This document shows, piece by piece, positions 38,801-49,200 of a DNA stretch of 64,000 nucleotides. Positions within the stretch are counted from its first letter, which is position 1. Every line of letters starts with the position of its first letter. The notes below the pieces were generated by a model. That model saw nothing but the letters and a program-made list of their open reading frames with translations, had not been told where the DNA came from and ran no database searches. Origin of the DNA: Nocardia donostiensis. GTDB taxonomy: Bacteria; Actinomycetota; Actinomycetes; Mycobacteriales; Mycobacteriaceae. The position numbers and the translations under genes are program-made. Where the stretch lies: the NCBI RefSeq assembly GCF_002081715.1, contig NZ_MUKP01000024.1, positions 29,050-93,049 of the forward strand, written 5' to 3'.

Positions 38801-41800
38801 ATCGCCGAAGCCGCGGGCGGAAGCGACGTACCGCGATTGCCCGAACCGCCGGGTGGTGGCGTCGGGGAGCTTCCCCTCACACCGGTCATCCGGTTCCTGG
38901 TCGAGCGCGGCGGCAACTTCCACCGCTTCTGCCAGTCGATGACGCTCGAGCTTCCGGACGGAATCGACCGCACCGCAATGGTTTCCACCATTTCCGCCGT
39001 CGTCGACCATCACGATATGCTGCGGTCCCGGCTCTACCGCGACGCGGAGGGCGAGTGGCATCTGCTCGTCACACCTCCCGGTAGCGTCGACGTCGACACG
39101 CTTATCGACCATGTTGTCCACGGTCCCGGTCTCGACGGCGCCGCACTCGCGGAGCTCGCCGCCGCCGAACTCGATGCCGCCGTGGACCGGATCGATCCCG
39201 CCGCCGGTGCGGTACTACGGTTCGTTTGGCTCACCCCGCAGGACCGCCGGTCGCCCGGACTGCTCATCGTGGCCGCACACCACATCGCCGTCGACGGCGT
39301 CTCGTGGCGGATCCTGCTACCCGACTTCATCGCCGCGTGGGCGGCTGTCTCGGCGGGGAACACACCCGAGCTACCCTCCGTCGGAACATCCATGCGAGCG
39401 TGGTCGCACGCACTCACCGACGCCGCACGAGACCCGGTGCGGGTCGCTGAGCTGCCGGTGTGGCATGAGATCGTGGCCGGGCCACAGCCCTCGTTCGGCG
39501 ACCGCCCGTTCGATCCACATCGCGATTTCGCGCAGCACGTGGCGCATACCGCGATAGAACTCGACGAACGTGACACTGCCGCGCTGATCACCGCCGTACC
39601 CGACCACTATCGGGCGCGGGTGGCGGATGCACTGTTGACGGCGCTCGCCCTCGCGGTCGTCCGCTGGCGGTACCGGCGCGGCGACGGCGAGCGGTCGGTG
39701 CTGTTGCGGCTCGAAGGCCACGGCCGCGAACAGGACGCCGTACCGGGCGCTGATCTGTCCCGCACCGTCGGATGGTTCACCTCGATCGTCCCGGCACGGT
39801 TGGACCTGACCGGAGTGGATATCACCGACGCCTTCGCCGGCGGTCCGGCCATGGGCGCGGCCATCAAGGCCGTCAAAGAGCAGCTGCGGTCCACTCCCCA
39901 CAACGGTTTCGGGTACGGCCTGCTCCGCTACCTGAACGAGGAGACGGCGGCGCAGCTGCCGTCCGAGGAGCCGGGGGAGATCTCGTTCAACTACTTCGGG
40001 CACATCACCGGTGCCGATATCCCCGAGGAGCTGTCCGGCATCGGCTGGCTGCCCTCGCCCGAATACAGCACGCTGCCTATTCGTCCCGATGCCCGCCGGG
40101 GCGCGTTCGGTGCCGTGGAGGTGGATTCCATAGTCGTCGGCGGTCGGCTCAGGACCAGCATCGGGTATGCGCGAACGCTGTTCACCGACTCACAGGGCGG
40201 CGAGTTGGTGCAGCTGTGGCATGAGGCGCTCCTCGCCATCGCGCGGCATGCGCGCGATGCGCGCACGCGCGGCGGGCACACCCCTTCCGACTTCCCGCTC
40301 GTCGACCTCACGCAGAACGATATCGAGAGGTGGGAAGCCCACTACCCCGCGCTGACCGATGTGTGGCCGGTATCGCCGCTGCAGGCCGGAATGATGTTCC
40401 ACGCCCTGTTCGATCCCGGCGCGGTGGACGTGTACACGGTGCAGTTGGTGCTGACGCTGGATGGGACCGTCGACGCCGCCCGGCTGAGGTCGGCCGCGAC
40501 CGCCGTATTGACGCGGTATGCGAACCTGCGCACCGCGTTCACGGTCGACGAGACCGGGTTCCCGGTCCAGCTCGTCATCGACGACGTGGAACTGCCCTGG
40601 CGCGAGATCACCCTGACCGAAGCGTCCGCCGGGGAATTCGACCGCGTGCTCGACGCCGAACGCGTCACACCGTTCGATCTCACGCGACCGCCGCTACTGC
40701 GGTTCCTGTTGGCGCGCCGTGGTGCAGACCGGACCGAGCTGGTCGTCACCTACCACCACGTATTGCTCGACGGCTGGTCCATTCCGCTGCTGCTGGGCCA
40801 GATCGTCTTCGGCTACGCCGATATGGCCGTCGAAGCGCCACGGCCCTACCGCCACTACGTGGAATGGCTCGCAGGCCGGGACAGGCAGGCATCCCTGAGA
40901 GCGTGGGCGGAGGCGCTGTCCGGGGTATCGGAGCCGACACTGCTGACCGGCAACGCTATCGGTGGCGCACCGGCCGCTCTGCCGCTGGAGCACGAGTTCG
41001 TGCTGGACGAGGCAACGACGCAACGGCTTTCCCGCCTCGCGACCGAACTAGAGGTGACGGAGAACGTCGTGCTGCAGGCCGCATGGGCGATCCTGCTGGC
41101 ACGCATGACCGATCGCACGGACGTCGTTTTCGGTGCCACCGTATCGGGTCGTCCCGACGCCCTGCCGGGGATCGAGACCATGATCGGATTGTTCATCAAT
41201 ACCGTTCCGGTCCGGATCCGGATCGCCACGGAGGAGACCGTGGGATCGCTGCTGCGCCGGGTGCGGCGAGAACAGTTCGATCTGTCGGCGCACCACCATC
41301 TGGGTCTTCCGGATATCGCTTCCCGCGTCGACCTCGGTGAGCGCGGCCTGTTCGACACGCTCCTGGTCGTGGAGTCGTATCCGTTCGACAGGGCGGGGCT
41401 GCGGGCACATGCCGCCTCGAACGCCGGAGTGGCCATCACCGGACTACGGTCTCGGGAAGCGACCCACTATGCGTTGACGCTGACCGTCCGACGGACCGAC
41501 CGGCTGCACGTTCTGGCAAGTTGGCGCCCGGACCTGCTCGACGAGGCGGCTGTCACCCGGCTGGGTGAGCGACTGATCGGGGTGCTGTCGGCTATTACGG
41601 CGAATCCAGACAGCGCGGTGGCCGATATCGATCCGCTCGATGCGGCGGAGCGGAGTCTGGTGTTGGAGCGCTGGCAGCGGCCCGGTGGGCCGGTGCCGGA
41701 GGCCACCGTCGTGGACCTGTTCCGGGCGCATGCGGCCACCCGGCCCCACGCCGTCGCCGTGCGGTACGGAGAACGTGCCCTCACCTATCGGGAACTCGAC

Positions 41801-44800
41801 CAGGAGTCCGAGAAGCTGGCGCGTGCCCTCGGCACCCGCGGTGTCGGAGCCGAATCGCTGGTCGTCGTGGCTGTTTCGCGGTCGGTCGAACTGATCGTGG
41901 GACTGCTCGGCGTACTGCGGGCCGGGGCGGGCTACGTGCCGCTGGACCTCGACAACCCACAGCGGCGCATCGAATTCGTTCTCACCGAGACACAACCGGC
42001 CTGCATCGTCACAACGGACGCCGATCGCGCGGTGCTTCCTGCCGAGGGACCGCCCTGCCTGGTACTCGACCGCGGCACAAGCGAACTCGCCGACACGACG
42101 ATGCCACTCGACAACACACCGGCGGCGCCGCGGCCGGGCAATACCGCCTACGTGCTGTACACCTCCGGCTCCACCGGCCGCCCCAAGGGCGTGTGCGTAA
42201 CACACCGCAATGTCGTCGCCATGCTCGCCGGTGCCCGGGCAATGCTCGACACCGATAACACCGACGTGTGGACCATGTTCCACTCCCCCGCCTTCGACTT
42301 CTCCGTCTGGGAGATGTGGGGGGCGCTCACCAGTGGCGGCACCCTCGTCATCGTGGACGCCGACCTGACGCGGTCGCCGGCGGAGTTCGCGGACCTGCTT
42401 TCCAAGGAACGGGTCACGGTACTGAGCCAGACACCGTCGGCGTTCTACGCACTGCTCGACAGCGCCACCGACTGGGACACCGGCCCCACCCTGCGGCATA
42501 TCGTGCTCGGCGGCGAAGCGCTGGATCTGCGCCGGCTGCACACCTGGTACAACGCCCATCCGGATGCGAGGACCCGGATCTCGAACCTGTACGGCATCAC
42601 CGAGGCGACAGTGCACGCGACGCAGCTGACGGTGAACCGTGAGCGCGCTCGCTCCGCGCGGGCCAGTGTCATCGGGCGCGGCCTGCCGGGGATGATGGTG
42701 CGCGTCCTGGACTCTCGCCTGCGTCCGGCGCCGGTCGGCGCGGCGGGGGAGCTCTACCTCGCCGGGGACCAGATCGCTCGCGGTTACCATGCCCGCGCGG
42801 CGGCCACCGCCGACAGATACGTCGCCGATCCGTTCGGTGCGCCCGGGACCCGCATGTACCGCACCGGCGACCTTGCGCGCTGGAGCACCGACGGGCAGCT
42901 CGAATACCTCGGACGCGGGGACGAGCAGGTGAAAATCCGCGGTTATCGGATAGAACCGGCCGAGGTCGAGACCGCCCTGCTGGAGCACGACGCGGTGGCA
43001 CAAGCAGCCGTCACGGCCCGCGCCGACGGACCGGCGCCGCGGCTGGTCGCCTACGTGGTGTCCGCCCCGGGCGCGGCGCTCGAGCAGACGGCACTGGAAA
43101 CACATATCGCCCAGCAGGTGCCGTCTTATATGCGGCCCGCCGCCATCGTCGTGCTCGACGCGCTGCCGCTGACCGCCAACGGCAAACTCGACCGGGCGGC
43201 GCTGCCCGATCCCGTCATCCGGCCACGTTCGCGACAGGCGCCGCGCACTCCCGCCGAGCAAGCGATAGCCGAGGTATTCGCCGAGGTGCTCGGTGTCGAC
43301 GGCGTAGGTGTGGACGACTCGTTCTTCACCCTCGGCGGTGACAGCATCACCTCCATCCAGCTCGCATCCCGAGCGCGTGCCCGAGGCCTGCACTTCACGC
43401 CCCGGGATGTGTTCGAGCACCGCACCGTGGCCGGTATCGCGGCCCGGGCCCGGGCAACGGCCGAGGACGCGCGGGGGCCCCGGCTGCCGGAGCTGCCCGG
43501 TGCCGGTGTCGGCGAGCTACCGCTGACACCCATCGTCGGATGGCTGGTCGAACGCGGCGGCACCTTCCGCCGCGTCAACCAGACCCTCACCGTCGAGCTG
43601 CCCGCAGGCATCGACCACGACACCCTGACCCTCGCCATCGCGGCGCTCGTCGACCGGCACGACATGCTACGCAGCCGCCTGTTTCGCGACGGCACCGGCG
43701 AATGGCGGCTGGAAACCGCGCCGCCGGGCACGATCGACCCGGCTCAGGTGCTGCGTCGGTGCGAAATCGACGACGACGCCGACACGATGCGGACCGTGGC
43801 CGCGGTCGAGCTCGCTGCCGCGCTGGATCGTCTCGACCCGGCGGCCGGTGTGGTGGTGCAGTTCGTCTGGCTGGAACCCGAGCACCGCAGCGTGCCCGCT
43901 CGGCTGATCATCTGCGCGCACCACATCGCGGTGGACGGTGTGTCCTGGCGGATCCTGCTTCCCGACTTGTTCGCGGCGGTACAGGCGGCCGCGAAAGGCG
44001 CACCGCCGCACTGGGAACCGCCCGGTACCTCCATGCGCCGGTGGGCGCACGCCCTGGTCGACGCGGCACACGCCCCGGACCGGGTCGCCGAACTCGATCT
44101 GTGGCGGCGCATCTGCGCGACACCGGACCCCCTGCTCGGGTCCCGGCCGTTCGATGCGGGCATCGATACCGCGTCGCGGGTGATGACGGTGGAGATCACC
44201 GTGGACGAGACGGTCACCGAGTCGCTCGTGCGGACCGTTCCCGCCCTGTTCCACGCGGGCGTCGACGAGATCCTGGTGTCCGCCCTGGCTGTCGCGCTGA
44301 CGGTGTGGCGGGCGCGGCGCGGCGAGACCGCACCTGTGTCGCTGATCCGGTTGGAGGGCCACGGCCGCGAGGAGCAGATCGCGCCGGGCGTGGACCTGTC
44401 CCGCACCGTGGGCTGGTGCACCTCGCTCTACCCGGCGCGACTGGATCTCACCGGGATAGACCTCACGGGGGCACTGGCCGGCGCGGACGCGGCCGGAACG
44501 GTGATCAAGACGGTCAAGGAGCAGTTGCGTGCCATACCCGATCACGGAATCGGCTACGGACTGCTGCGATACCTGAACCCCGATACCGCAGAAAGCCTGC
44601 CGGGTCCGATACCCGGGCAGATCGGCTTCAACTACTTGGGACGAGTCGATGATCACGGCGCCGGTATGCTCGCGACACCGCTCACCGACCCGGACCTGCC
44701 CGCGGCCGCCACCATCGATGTCAACGCGCTGGTCGCGGGATCCCGGCTGCGTGCCGGATTCTCCTACCCGCAAACCCTTCTCGACGGCACCGACGTGAGC

Positions 44801-46267
44801 GAGCTGGCCGATCTGTGGGTGGCCGCTCTCAGCGCGATCACCGCTCACGCCCGCACCCCGCACGCGGGCGGGCACACTCCCTCGGACTTCCCACTGGCCC
44901 GAGTCGGCAGCGACGACATCACGCAGTGGGAGCGTGCCTACGGGCAACTCACCGACGTGTGGCCGCTTGCACCGCTGCAGTCCGGTCTGTACTTCCACGC
45001 CGTTCTCGCGGAGCCGGTCACCGCCGATGACGAGGCCGCCGTCGACGTCTACAACGTGCAGGCTGTGGTGCGTTTCCGCGGGCCGGTCGACCGCGACCGT
45101 TTGCGTCGCGCCGCGCACGAACTGCTCCGGCGGTATCCGAACCTGCGCGCGGCCTTCGTCGCCGACGCCACAGGTGCGCCCTGGCAGGTGGTATCGGAGA
45201 CGGTCGTATTGCCGTGGCGTGATGTGGATGTGCCCGCGGAAAGCGATCTCGCCGAACTCGTCGCCGAGGAACGCGCCCGCCGGTTCTCCCCGGCCGCGCC
45301 GCCGCTCATGCGGTTCACCCTCGCCCGCCTCTCGGATTCGGAGCACATCCTGATCGCGACCTACCACCACATCCTGCTGGACGGATGGTCGGTGCCTCTG
45401 GTGATGCGGGATCTGCTGGCGCTGTATGCGACCGACGGTCCGCTGCCGCCACCTGAGGGAACATTCCGCTCCTACCTGGAGTGGGTCCACGGTCGCGATA
45501 CGGCGGCGTCCGCGACGGCCTGGCGGCGAGCCCTGGCGGACGTGAGCACGCCGACACTGGTCGCGTACCCGAGCCATACTCGCGAGATCGCCTCCCTCAC
45601 TGCGGAATACCGGTGGTCGCTCGACGCCGAGACCACCGGCGCGCTCGGCGTGACGGCATCCGAACTCGGCGTCACGGTCAATACCGTGCTACAGGTCGCC
45701 TGGGGAATCCTGCTGGGACGCCGTCTCGGCTACCACGATGTGGTGTTCGGGGCGATCGTCTCAGGCCGTCCGGCCGCGCTGCTCGGCGTCGAGTCCATTG
45801 TCGGGCTGTGCATCAATACCGTGCCGGTGCGAGTCCGCTTCGACGCGGACACGAGTGTGGCGGCGCTGCTGCGTTCGGTGCAGGCCGAGCAAGCGGAGCT
45901 GATCGAGCACCACCATCTCGGTCTGACCGATATCATTGCCGCTGCGGGGACACGGCACATTCTCTTCGACACGATCATGGCGTACGAGTCGTACCCGGTC
46001 GACACCGAGCGGCTCGCCGCGTCGGCCTCCGCCATCGACGGCGTGACCTGCACCGGCATCGAACTCCATGACACCGCCCACTATCCACTGACGCTCACCG
46101 TCTATCCAGGCACGGCGCTGGCGATCCGATTCAGCTACCGGCGCGACGTCTTCGACGAGGCGCAGGTAGCCGCGATCGGTGAGACGTTGCGGAACCTGCT
46201 CACCGCCCTCATGCGGGACCCGCACACCACCCTCGAGGCACTGTACGGGCCGGAGATCACCACATGA
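35795..46267 (+). CDS. Nonribosomal peptide synthetase C*-A-T-E-C-A-T-E-C
   Basis: 3490 residues, ATG 35795 (14-base overlap). C* 15-415 is EntF-like but degenerate: RYHRLVNNEAG replaces RYHHxxxDG. A1 425-925, FTSGSTGRPKG, code D-V-W-Q-L-A-L-V-A-K, EntF/Ser-like in sequence but not decisive. T1 FFALGGDSIMSI, Ser969. E1 1014-1490, HHIAVDG 1162-1168. C 1505-1950, YHHVLLDGWS. A2 1965-2455, code D-F-W-S-V-G-L-V-H-K, close to threonine (DFWNIGMVHK). T2 FFTLGGDSITSI, Ser2517. E2 2560-3020, HHIAVDG 2709-2715. Terminal C 3045-3485, YHHILLDGWS. Two epimerisation domains imply D residues. The complete C domain at the C-terminus, with another C at the start of the next protein, is unusual. Product unknown. 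Confidence 0.93.
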   Translation: MTTAETTTVETTEAWAVGEAQRAALAAGDHCVDLYLELSGPATADTVCAAVDTAMAECPVLHSVFRVDDAGAVRVYETIRTPAETIAADIADPGRFVSDWIERERTRALDIANGPLYRQVVIRFADGRLGWYQRYHRLVNNEAGMLAVAARVRDVLDDVPSPLDPTPPFGAVSDRLENEHRYRESGVWAADRDYWERYLADAARPRPLPVQAGSHGADRATGGPWTEIAASPELTRITRACGGGAPAVVLAAVAIYISRLTSTSDLVIAVSNGETTVPLRLSVRPHLTFDALAKRVGLELRRTRRHRYLSDIDDPWSESPVHGQWPITVRMLSAAALDRIGGSAVTASAGVGAELTVCVDDRAAAGRGLAVVGVDQRRHRERIVALLDRLVRAAHMPIGRTGLGESADTGYLVVRRADAVLAEPTPTVAALLTEQASRSPEAVALVEDERHLSYADLHATSNRLARRLIRIGVGPEQPVAVAIGPSIDQILAVHAVLTAGGAYLPLDPEHPRDRHTYLLDVTRPVCVLTTRRDPWDPPPGTRVVHLDELDLSGESPARVTDADRIAPLRPENLAYVLFTSGSTGRPKGVGVTHAALSTHLGWIQHVHGLDDTDVVLRKTALSFDVSAWEVLWPFTAGARVVVGAPDAHRGPVEIARLIAEHAVTTVQFTPSTLTAHRRTVTEPFAASVRRVLVAGETMTPTLVAQLPTIAPGARYDNLYGPTEATVAVTRHEIGREDIDTVPIGAPSWDTHAYVLDPCLHPVPVGMPGELYLGGAALARGYVHRPGLTAARFVADPFGGAGGLLYRTGDIVRSTGRGELEYLGRADFQVKLRGIRIELGEIEAVLAGQESVAQAVAVVHRGDGSVGDRLIAYVTPATGYRIDPTALEQQLGEVLPRHMVPSPIVALTALPTNRSGKIDRAALPAPVVRPVPFRAPRTRTEQELAAVFAEVLGRETVGVDESFFALGGDSIMSILLVSRARAHGIVITAQQVYEHRSVARLAAIAEAAGGSDVPRLPEPPGGGVGELPLTPVIRFLVERGGNFHRFCQSMTLELPDGIDRTAMVSTISAVVDHHDMLRSRLYRDAEGEWHLLVTPPGSVDVDTLIDHVVHGPGLDGAALAELAAAELDAAVDRIDPAAGAVLRFVWLTPQDRRSPGLLIVAAHHIAVDGVSWRILLPDFIAAWAAVSAGNTPELPSVGTSMRAWSHALTDAARDPVRVAELPVWHEIVAGPQPSFGDRPFDPHRDFAQHVAHTAIELDERDTAALITAVPDHYRARVADALLTALALAVVRWRYRRGDGERSVLLRLEGHGREQDAVPGADLSRTVGWFTSIVPARLDLTGVDITDAFAGGPAMGAAIKAVKEQLRSTPHNGFGYGLLRYLNEETAAQLPSEEPGEISFNYFGHITGADIPEELSGIGWLPSPEYSTLPIRPDARRGAFGAVEVDSIVVGGRLRTSIGYARTLFTDSQGGELVQLWHEALLAIARHARDARTRGGHTPSDFPLVDLTQNDIERWEAHYPALTDVWPVSPLQAGMMFHALFDPGAVDVYTVQLVLTLDGTVDAARLRSAATAVLTRYANLRTAFTVDETGFPVQLVIDDVELPWREITLTEASAGEFDRVLDAERVTPFDLTRPPLLRFLLARRGADRTELVVTYHHVLLDGWSIPLLLGQIVFGYADMAVEAPRPYRHYVEWLAGRDRQASLRAWAEALSGVSEPTLLTGNAIGGAPAALPLEHEFVLDEATTQRLSRLATELEVTENVVLQAAWAILLARMTDRTDVVFGATVSGRPDALPGIETMIGLFINTVPVRIRIATEETVGSLLRRVRREQFDLSAHHHLGLPDIASRVDLGERGLFDTLLVVESYPFDRAGLRAHAASNAGVAITGLRSREATHYALTLTVRRTDRLHVLASWRPDLLDEAAVTRLGERLIGVLSAITANPDSAVADIDPLDAAERSLVLERWQRPGGPVPEATVVDLFRAHAATRPHAVAVRYGERALTYRELDQESEKLARALGTRGVGAESLVVVAVSRSVELIVGLLGVLRAGAGYVPLDLDNPQRRIEFVLTETQPACIVTTDADRAVLPAEGPPCLVLDRGTSELADTTMPLDNTPAAPRPGNTAYVLYTSGSTGRPKGVCVTHRNVVAMLAGARAMLDTDNTDVWTMFHSPAFDFSVWEMWGALTSGGTLVIVDADLTRSPAEFADLLSKERVTVLSQTPSAFYALLDSATDWDTGPTLRHIVLGGEALDLRRLHTWYNAHPDARTRISNLYGITEATVHATQLTVNRERARSARASVIGRGLPGMMVRVLDSRLRPAPVGAAGELYLAGDQIARGYHARAAATADRYVADPFGAPGTRMYRTGDLARWSTDGQLEYLGRGDEQVKIRGYRIEPAEVETALLEHDAVAQAAVTARADGPAPRLVAYVVSAPGAALEQTALETHIAQQVPSYMRPAAIVVLDALPLTANGKLDRAALPDPVIRPRSRQAPRTPAEQAIAEVFAEVLGVDGVGVDDSFFTLGGDSITSIQLASRARARGLHFTPRDVFEHRTVAGIAARARATAEDARGPRLPELPGAGVGELPLTPIVGWLVERGGTFRRVNQTLTVELPAGIDHDTLTLAIAALVDRHDMLRSRLFRDGTGEWRLETAPPGTIDPAQVLRRCEIDDDADTMRTVAAVELAAALDRLDPAAGVVVQFVWLEPEHRSVPARLIICAHHIAVDGVSWRILLPDLFAAVQAAAKGAPPHWEPPGTSMRRWAHALVDAAHAPDRVAELDLWRRICATPDPLLGSRPFDAGIDTASRVMTVEITVDETVTESLVRTVPALFHAGVDEILVSALAVALTVWRARRGETAPVSLIRLEGHGREEQIAPGVDLSRTVGWCTSLYPARLDLTGIDLTGALAGADAAGTVIKTVKEQLRAIPDHGIGYGLLRYLNPDTAESLPGPIPGQIGFNYLGRVDDHGAGMLATPLTDPDLPAAATIDVNALVAGSRLRAGFSYPQTLLDGTDVSELADLWVAALSAITAHARTPHAGGHTPSDFPLARVGSDDITQWERAYGQLTDVWPLAPLQSGLYFHAVLAEPVTADDEAAVDVYNVQAVVRFRGPVDRDRLRRAAHELLRRYPNLRAAFVADATGAPWQVVSETVVLPWRDVDVPAESDLAELVAEERARRFSPAAPPLMRFTLARLSDSEHILIATYHHILLDGWSVPLVMRDLLALYATDGPLPPPEGTFRSYLEWVHGRDTAASATAWRRALADVSTPTLVAYPSHTREIASLTAEYRWSLDAETTGALGVTASELGVTVNTVLQVAWGILLGRRLGYHDVVFGAIVSGRPAALLGVESIVGLCINTVPVRVRFDADTSVAALLRSVQAEQAELIEHHHLGLTDIIAAAGTRHILFDTIMAYESYPVDTERLAASASAIDGVTCTGIELHDTAHYPLTLTVYPGTALAIRFSYRRDVFDEAQVAAIGETLRNLLTALMRDPHTTLEALYGPEITT

Positions 46268-49200
46268 CGGCATGGCCACTGACCGCAGGCCAGCAGGAGA
46301 TCTGGCTGGCGCACGAACTCGACGACACCGGGTCGCGATCCATAGTCGGTGGATATGTCCACATCCACGGGCGGATGGATACCGAGATCTTCGAACGGGC
46401 GGTGCGGATCGTCATCGCGGGCAGCGAAACCCTGCGGGTACGCATCGACGGAAATACGCAGATCGTCGAGGAACTGCCCGACTGGCCGCTGGAACGCGAC
46501 CGTTTCCGTACGGTCACCGAAGCGGAGCTGCGGTTGTACACCGAGCTGAACCGGCCGTTCGATCTCGGCCGCGCGCCGCTGTTCGAACAGCGACTGCTGG
46601 ATGTGGGTGATGCCGGGTACCTGTGGTTCGTGAAGGCGCACCATATCGTGCTGGACGGTGCGGCGTTCGCCGCGCTGCTCCGGCGGGTTGCGGCGGTCTA
46701 CACCGAGCTGAGCTCCGGACGCGAGGTCACCGGCGGGGTGTTCGACCGGGTGGAGGCTCTGATCGCCGAGGACAACCGCTACCGCGAGTCCGAGCGGTTC
46801 CGCACCGACCGGGAGTTCTGGTCGGACCGGCTGGCGGGTGTGCCGGAGCCGCCGATGTTCGCGGAAGGGCCCGTCCGGCCGGGCCCACCCGCCTATCTCC
46901 GGCGCACCGGGGACCTGTCCGCCTCCGCATGGCGGGACCTGCGCGAGCGCGGCGAGCGGTGGGGGGCCGGATGGCCCGCGCTGGTGTTGTCGGCAGCGGC
47001 CGCGCTGTTGCACGCGGATACCGGTGCGCGCACGGTCGGGCTGGGTCTCACGGTTCCGGCGAAGCGGTCGCGCACCGCGCTCGGCATGACGGCCAACGTC
47101 GTCCCGCTGCGTCTCGATGTCGATCCCGCCGAGACGGTGGCCGCGCTGACGCGCGCGGTGCGAGCGGAATCGCTGATCGTGTTGCGTCACCAGCGGTATC
47201 GGCTGGCCGATATGCTCGCCGACACCTCCGCGGCCGGCGGCGAGCGCCGCCTCGTGGGCCCGGTGGTGAATATCCTGCCCCACCAGCGAAATGTGATGTT
47301 CGGCCCCTACCCGGCGACCCTGCACGATATGTCGGCCGGTCGCACCGACGATTTCACGATCAGCGTGTACGAGGGGCAGCCACGGTTGCGCGTCGCCTTC
47401 GACAGCACCACCGCGCGGTTCCGGGAAACCGATCTCGCGGCCCAGCACGACCGGTTCCTCTCGGCGCTGCGCGCGGTGGCGCGGGCACCCGACGAGATGA
47501 CCGTCGGGCGGCTGCGGTTCGATATCGCGTCCGATGAACAGGCGCAGCCCGTCTCGACTGTGCTATCGCACGGCCCGCACGCCCCGCACCACCGCGGGGC
47601 CGCCCGCCAGAGCTCTCCGGCGGTCGTTCCCGACGAGCCCGAAGCGGAACGCACCCTCGTTTCCTGGTTCACCCACAGCGTCCGAGCGCACGGTTCCGCT
47701 CCGGCGCTCACCTGTGGCGCCGAGACATTGACCTACGCCGAACTCGACGAACGGTCCGATCTGTTGGCTCGGCGGATCGCCGCCACCGGGGCCGGGCCGG
47801 GCGCGTTCGTCGCCATCGCGCTACCGCGGTCGGCGGAGCTGGTGGTGGCCGTTGTGGCCGTATTGAAAACCGGGGCGGCCTATGTTCCCGTCGATCCGAG
47901 CAACCCGGCCGAACGGATCCGGACGATCCTCCACGACTGCGCACCCGCCCTCGTCGTCACCACCTCGGAGGTGCTCCTGCCGGCCGTGACCGCGCCGGTC
48001 CTGGCCGTCGACGAACTGCGGGAGGACATCCCGGCCGCGCCGGTGCGCCCCCCGCGCCCCGCTGATCCGGCCTACGTGATCTACACCTCCGGATCGACCG
48101 GGAAACCCAAAGGTGTCCTCGTCACCCACGCCAATGTGGTGCGGCTTTTCACTCGAACCCAGGAGTGGTTCGGGTTCGGGCCCGACGATGTGTGGTCGCT
48201 GTTCCATTCCGTGGCGTTCGACTTCTCGGTGTGGGAGATCTGGGGCCCACTGCTGTACGGCGGTCGGCTGGTGATCGTCGACACCGACACTGCCCGCTCG
48301 CCCGCGGACTTCCGGGAGCTGCTCGCCGCCGAGGGCGTGACCGTGCTCAATCAGACACCGTCGGCTTTCGGCATGTTGGTCGAGGCCGATATGCGGTGTC
48401 CGGCAGCCGAGCTCGCGGTGCGCTGGGTGATCCTCGGCGGTGAGGTGATCGAACCGCACCGGTTGGCCGCCTGGTACGAGCGCCACCCGGCGCGGCCGGT
48501 GGTCGACATGTATGGCACCACCGAGACGACCGTGTTCAGCACCGGATATGTGGTCGACGCGCACACACGCGCCGATCTCATCGGCCGTCCCATCCCCGAT
48601 ACGACGGTGTACCTGCTGGATGCCGCCCTGCGCCCGGTGCCGGCAGGGGTGCCAGGTGAACTCTACATCGCGGGGCCGGGCGTGGCCGGTACCTATCTGC
48701 GCCGCCGCGGTCTCACCGCTGCCCGGTTCGTGGCCGTCCCCGGCGGCCCGCCGGGGACGGTCATGTACCGCAGTGGTGATATCGCCCGCCGGATCGATGG
48801 TGTGCTGGAGTATCTGGGCCGGGCCGATCGACAGGTGAAGATCCGCGGGTTCCGGATCGAACGCGGCGAGGTGGAGGCCGCGCTGCACGCGCTGCCGGAG
48901 GTCTCCGCGGCCGCCGTCCTGGTCGACGACACGCCCCGGCTCGTCGCCTATGTGGTCTCCGAGCTGGACACCAGCGTGATCCGCGACCAGATCGCGACGT
49001 CCCTGCCGGCGCATACACTACCCTCCGCCGTTGTCGCCGTCCCGGAGCTGCCGTTGACCGGCAGCGGCAAACTGGACGAGCGGCGGCTGCTCGCGCTCGC
49101 GCCCAGCAGCGCCACCGGCGCGACCGACGGTCCGCGGACCGAGCTGGAAACCCGGCTGCACCGGTTGTTCACCGAAGTGCTCGACCGTGACGACTTCGGT

